Positions 32,192 through 35,252 of a stretch of DNA of 35,252 nucleotides are shown here, in pieces. The notes beneath the pieces were generated by a model that did no database searches, was not told where the DNA came from, and saw only the letters and a program-made list of their open reading frames with translations. The DNA lies in contig NZ_JAGKJJ010000045.1 in assembly GCF_020329505.1 (NCBI RefSeq), forward strand, positions 1 through 35,252, read 5' to 3'. The position numbers and the translations under genes were made by a program. Within the stretch, counting starts at the first letter, position 1. Each line of letters starts with the position of its first letter. The stretch comes from Bradyrhizobium semiaridum (GTDB taxonomy: Bacteria; Pseudomonadota; Alphaproteobacteria; Rhizobiales; Xanthobacteraceae).

Positions 32192-33208
32192 TCAGCCAGC
32201 GATCCGGCGCGGACCCTTGCGCACCGTCGTGGCGGCGGGCCGGGCCGGCGATTCCAGGCAGCGGATCGCGATCTCGAGGCTCGCGACGCCCTCATCGCCT
32301 GACACCGCCGGCAGCTTGCCGGTGCGGACGGCGTCGAGGAACGCGATCAGTTCGGCACGCAGCGGCTCATCATGGCCGACCGGCAGATGGCGCATCGAAT
32401 AGCTGCCGTCCGGCTTGAAGCCGAAACATTCGGTGACCTGGCGGGTGAGCAGATCGCCCATCACATATTTGCCGCGGGTCGCGACCGTGACGTTGCGCGC
32501 CTTGAACGGCGTCAGCCAATTGGTGTTGATGTGGGCGAGCACGCCGGACGCGGTACGGAACTGGAGCAGCGCGATGTCCTCGCGCTCGGCGACCGCGCTC
32601 GACAGCTGCGGCTGCACCTCGACGATATCCGACTCGGTGAACCAGCGGATCAGATCGATATCGTGCACCGCGAGATCGATCACGACGCCGACATTGGACA
32701 TCCGCGGCGGGAACGGGCCGACGCGGGTGATGCCGATCGACAGGATGTCCTCGCCCGAGATCGCCTGCTTGATCGCCGCGACCGCCGGATTGAAGCGCTC
32801 GACATGGCCGACCATCAGCGTGACGCCGGCGCGCTGCGCGGCGGCGACGATCTCGCGGCCCTCCTCGACGGTGGAGGCGACCGGCTTCTCGACTAGGATG
32901 TGGATATTGCGCGCGATGCAAGTCAGCGCGATCTCGTGATGCAAATGGGTGGGAGCCGCGATCGTCACCGCATCGACGCCTTCGGCAAGCAGCTCGTCGA
33001 GCGTCTCGAAGGCGCGGCAGCCGACTAGCTCGGTGGCGCGCGCTCGGTGCTCCGGCAGCGGATCGACGATGCCGATCAACACGACATCGGGCAACCCGGC
33101 CAGCACGCGGGCATGGTTGCTGCCCATCACGCCGGCCCCGATCACCCCGACACGCAATGCGCGCTTGATGTCGGCCTTCGCGCCCGGCGCGGACAGTTTT
33201 GCATTCAT
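32192..33208 (-). CDS. Gfo/Idh/MocA-family oxidoreductase, WbpB/WlbA-like
   Basis: A 338-residue NAD(P)-dependent sugar oxidoreductase. The Rossmann motif GAGVMG is at 24-29 and the family's EKP is at 107-109 (ILVEKPVAS). The C-terminal alpha-beta domain contains GHVERFNPAV and the catalytic-type DLAVHDIDLIRWF. Paired with the WbpE-like aminotransferase it most likely oxidises C3 of a UDP-N-acetyl-glucuronic acid, as WbpB/WlbA do. The first and last steps (UDP-GlcNAc 6-dehydrogenase, N-acetyltransferase) are not in the window. The ATG at 33208 lies in a leader with 12-bp tandem repeats. Confidence 0.88.
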   Translation of the reverse strand: MNAKLSAPGAKADIKRALRVGVIGAGVMGSNHARVLAGLPDVVLIGIVDPLPEHRARATELVGCRAFETLDELLAEGVDAVTIAAPTHLHHEIALTCIARNIHILVEKPVASTVEEGREIVAAAQRAGVTLMVGHVERFNPAVAAIKQAISGEDILSIGITRVGPFPPRMSNVGVVIDLAVHDIDLIRWFTESDIVEVQPQLSSAVAEREDIALLQFRTASGVLAHINTNWLTPFKARNVTVATRGKYVMGDLLTRQVTECFGFKPDGSYSMRHLPVGHDEPLRAELIAFLDAVRTGKLPAVSGDEGVASLEIAIRCLESPARPAATTVRKGPRRIAG

Positions 33209-33222
33209 ATTGCAGACCCCAA

Positions 33223-33258
33223 GTGACTTCTAACGTGACTTCTGGCGTGACGTTTTGG
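33223..33258. repeat. Three 12-bp direct repeats in the leader of the oxidoreductase gene
   Basis: GTGACTTCTAAC, GTGACTTCTGGC and GTGACGTTTTGG follow one another without spacing, starting 14 bases upstream of the start codon at 33208. Direct repeats with near one-turn spacing so close to a start could be a regulator site or a chance slippage product. Confidence 0.55.
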
Positions 33259-33610
33259 CGGTTGTCCCGGCTAGTCTGGCAGCCACCCCGGCTCCCAGGG
33301 GAATCAGCGCAAGAGGCTATCCCTGTTTGGCGCCCTTGGCGCGAACCACGACCCCCTCGTTGGCAGCCGCTATAGCACGGCGTCACAAATGTGGCGAATG
33401 CCAACAACGAAATCCGGACACGTTTTGATTCAAAGAGTTACATCGTCCGGAGACTCATTTTTGGGCAGCGGAACCCGACCGCGTCCCAGCTTCACGGCGA
33501 AAGATTGCACCAACATTGCGCCATTGCGCAGAGCAACGGCTTGCCTGGCTGGCGCGCGCAATAGGGGCCAGATCTCAGGATGACGAGTTGGTTTGCCCAA
33601 CTTGCTCGCT
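33259..33610. other. Spacer upstream of the sugar-nucleotide genes, no gene seen
   Basis: Short open frames on both strands here lack ribosome-binding sites and family motifs. The stretch GATTCAAAGAGTTACATC at about 33428-33445 resembles a motif recurring in Bradyrhizobium intergenic DNA. The promoter for the oxidoreductase-aminotransferase operon should be in its left part. Confidence 0.45.
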
Positions 33611-33805
33611 GTCATCCCCCGGCTTGCCGCCTCCGCTAAAGCTCCGGCGTGCCCGAGATCGCAAGCCTCGTCGAAGCCTTGGCATAGACGGGACCGGGCG
33701 ACCCAGTATTCCAGAGACAGTCGTTATTGAGCCGATAGGCCGCGGCGTACTGGATCGCCCGGTCAACGTGCGTAATTGCGCACAGGCCGGGCGATGACAG
33801 CGGTG
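33611..33805. repeat. Dispersed Bradyrhizobium-type intergenic repeat
   Basis: GTCATCCCCCGG at the left and CCGGGCGATGAC at the right bracket a unit containing GACCCAGTATTCCAGAGAC and CCGCGGCGTACTGGAT, which I recognise as a common dispersed intergenic sequence of Bradyrhizobium. The right end folds into nested stems: ATCGCCCGG (33754-33762) with CCGGGCGAT (33787-33795), and GTGCG with CGCAC inside. It lies 24 bases past the end of the ManC-type gene and could terminate it. Confidence 0.65.
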
Positions 33806-33828
33806 GGGGGACAAAGCTTCACACCCTC

Positions 33829-35241
33829 TCAGCTGCGCCGGTAATCGTCCTCGATGCGGATGATGTCGTCCTCGCCGAGATAGCTGCCGGTCTGCACCTC
33901 GATCAGCTCGAGCTGGATCTTGCCGGGGTTCTCCAGCCGGTGCACCGCGCCGATCGGGATGTAGATCGATTCGTTCTCGTGCACGGTCTTGATCAGCTCG
34001 TTGACCGTCACCTGCGCGGTGCCGCGCACCACGATCCAGTGCTCGGAGCGGTGATGGTGCTTTTGCAGCGACAACCGTCCGCCCGGCTTGACGACAATGC
34101 GCTTGACCTGATGGCGCTCGCCATTGTCGACCGACTGGTAGGAGCCCCAGGGACGATGCACCTTGATGTGGCTTTCGGTGACCTCAGGCGCCGTCACCTT
34201 CAGTTTCGCGACCAGCCGCTTCAGCCCGCCCGCGTCCTTCTGCCGCGACACCAGCACGGCGTCCTGCGTCGCGACGACGACGAGATCGTCGACGCCCTCC
34301 AGCGCGACCAGCGCACGGTCGGTCGCGACGTTGCAGTTGCGGGAATCCTCGAACACCGCGGCGCCGCGCGCCGCGTTGCCCTGGCTGTCCTTGTCGGAGA
34401 GCTCCCAGACCTGGCGCCACGAGCCGATGTCGGACCAGCCGCAGGCCACCGGCACCACGGCAGCGTGCGAGGTCTTCTCCATCACTGCATAGTCGATCGA
34501 GATCGCCTTCGCCGCGGCAAAGGATGCCGCGTCGAGCTTGACGAAGCCGAGATCGCGCGCCGCATTCGTCACCGCCTCTTCGACCGAGGCGACGCTGTCG
34601 GCATCGACATTGCGATACTCGTCGAGCAGCATCGAAGCGCGGAACATGAAGTTGCCGCTGTTCCAGAGATAGCCGGCATCGATATAGCCGGCCGCAGTCG
34701 CCGCATCCGGCTTCTCGACGAAGCGCGCGACCGCCCGCACCTCGCCGGTGACCACGTCGCCGGGATTGATGTAGCCGTATTCGGTGGCGGGCCGCTCCGG
34801 CCGGACGCCGAAGGTCACGATACGGCCCTGCTCGGCGGCCGCCAGCCCCTCGCGGCACGCCGCGACGAAAGCCTGAGTGTCCCGCACCAGGTGATCGGCG
34901 GCGAGCGCCAGCACGATCGCGTCCGGATCGCGGCTCTGCGCGAACGCCGCGCCGGCGGCGATCGCCGGTCCCGAATCGCGCCGCATCGGCTCCAGCAGCA
35001 CGTCGGCCTCGAGCCCGATCTCGGCGAGCTGCTCCAGCACCATGAAGCGGTAGGCCTCGTTGGTGATCACGATCGCCCGCTCGAACGTTGCCGCGTCCGA
35101 CACCCGCAGCAGCGTCTCCTGGAAGGTCGAGCGCGCCCCGAACAGCGACAGGAACTGCTTCGGATGCACCTCGCGCGAGGCCGGCCACAGCCGGGTGCCC
35201 GCGCCGCCGCACATGATCAGGGGGATAATTCGTCGGTTCAT
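33829..35241 (-). CDS. manC: Mannose-1-phosphate guanylyltransferase / mannose-6-phosphate isomerase, type II bifunctional
   Basis: A 470-residue cytoplasmic enzyme making GDP-mannose. The nucleotidyltransferase half carries CGGAGTRLWPASR (11-23) and FVEKP (174-178). The C-terminal cupin half carries HRPWGSY and QKHHHRSEHWIVVRGTA, with the His cluster expected to hold the isomerase metal. Length and order match AlgA/XanB/ManC. GDP-mannose feeds exopolysaccharide, LPS and GDP-fucose or rhamnose synthesis, which suits the neighbouring UDP-sugar genes. The ATG at 35241 leaves 11 bases to the window end. It runs in the same direction as the oxidoreductase operon but is 620 bases upstream of it, so it is probably a separate transcript. 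Confidence 0.95.
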   Translation of the reverse strand: MNRRIIPLIMCGGAGTRLWPASREVHPKQFLSLFGARSTFQETLLRVSDAATFERAIVITNEAYRFMVLEQLAEIGLEADVLLEPMRRDSGPAIAAGAAFAQSRDPDAIVLALAADHLVRDTQAFVAACREGLAAAEQGRIVTFGVRPERPATEYGYINPGDVVTGEVRAVARFVEKPDAATAAGYIDAGYLWNSGNFMFRASMLLDEYRNVDADSVASVEEAVTNAARDLGFVKLDAASFAAAKAISIDYAVMEKTSHAAVVPVACGWSDIGSWRQVWELSDKDSQGNAARGAAVFEDSRNCNVATDRALVALEGVDDLVVVATQDAVLVSRQKDAGGLKRLVAKLKVTAPEVTESHIKVHRPWGSYQSVDNGERHQVKRIVVKPGGRLSLQKHHHRSEHWIVVRGTAQVTVNELIKTVHENESIYIPIGAVHRLENPGKIQLELIEVQTGSYLGEDDIIRIEDDYRRS

Positions 35242-35252
35242 CGATGCCTCAA

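Noticed and set aside
33389..33814. Small open frames upstream of the oxidoreductase gene
   Set aside because: They cross a dispersed repeat and show no coding signature.

Overview
The window is high-GC alphaproteobacterial chromosome, most likely Bradyrhizobium or a close relative (Rhodopseudomonas, other Nitrobacteraceae). The evidence is the gene families themselves: a thioredoxin-reductase-like ferredoxin-NADP reductase next to an adrenodoxin-type ferredoxin, and a giant Rhizobiales-type polar-growth coiled-coil protein. The intergenic spaces also hold several dispersed palindromes of the kind common in Bradyrhizobium genomes. Species assignment is inference. No RNA gene, CRISPR array, prophage or secondary-metabolite cluster was seen.

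Layout. 1-574: the 3' end of an IS481-like transposase and its non-coding flank. 575-3755: a secreted DUF2147 protein, a ferredoxin-NADP reductase, a hotdog thioesterase, a [2Fe-2S] ferredoxin and a small Hpt phosphotransfer protein. 4134-9861: one enormous gene for a two-TM, hendecad-repeat coiled-coil protein resembling GPR (growth pole ring)/TipN, broken by a frame change near 9050. A TTAA-N7-TTAA (CtrA-type) site lies upstream. 10129-13047: an mlaE-mlaF-mlaD phospholipid ABC transporter operon. 13139-18000: an enolase-superfamily epimerase (DgcA/AEE type), an HcaT-like MFS permease, an uncharacterised Ala/Pro/Glu-rich protein and a PLP-dependent threonine/serine dehydratase. 17973-19873: a glycosyltransferase overlapping an LpxH-like metallophosphoesterase, probably an envelope lipid pair. 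20260-21491: thiD and a stand-alone RAM (Lrp/AsnC ligand-binding) domain. 21768-26329: a diheme cytochrome c, a CHRD-domain protein, a cytochrome c' and an orphan CoxL-like molybdenum hydroxylase. 26737-29286: a PAS-GGDEF-EAL c-di-GMP protein. 29374-30903: murJ. 31009-35241: nucleotide-sugar genes, namely a WbpE-like aminotransferase, a WbpB-like oxidoreductase and a ManC-type mannose-1-phosphate guanylyltransferase/isomerase, which look like the edge of a surface-polysaccharide locus.

The common theme is envelope biogenesis: polar growth, outer-membrane lipid traffic, lipid II flipping and sugar-nucleotide supply. Redox genes are interspersed. No clearly new multi-gene system is visible. The most interesting items are the giant hendecad-repeat gene with its internal lesion and possible CtrA control, the orphan CoxL-like gene, and palindromic elements that lie against, or supply, the stop codons of unrelated genes.
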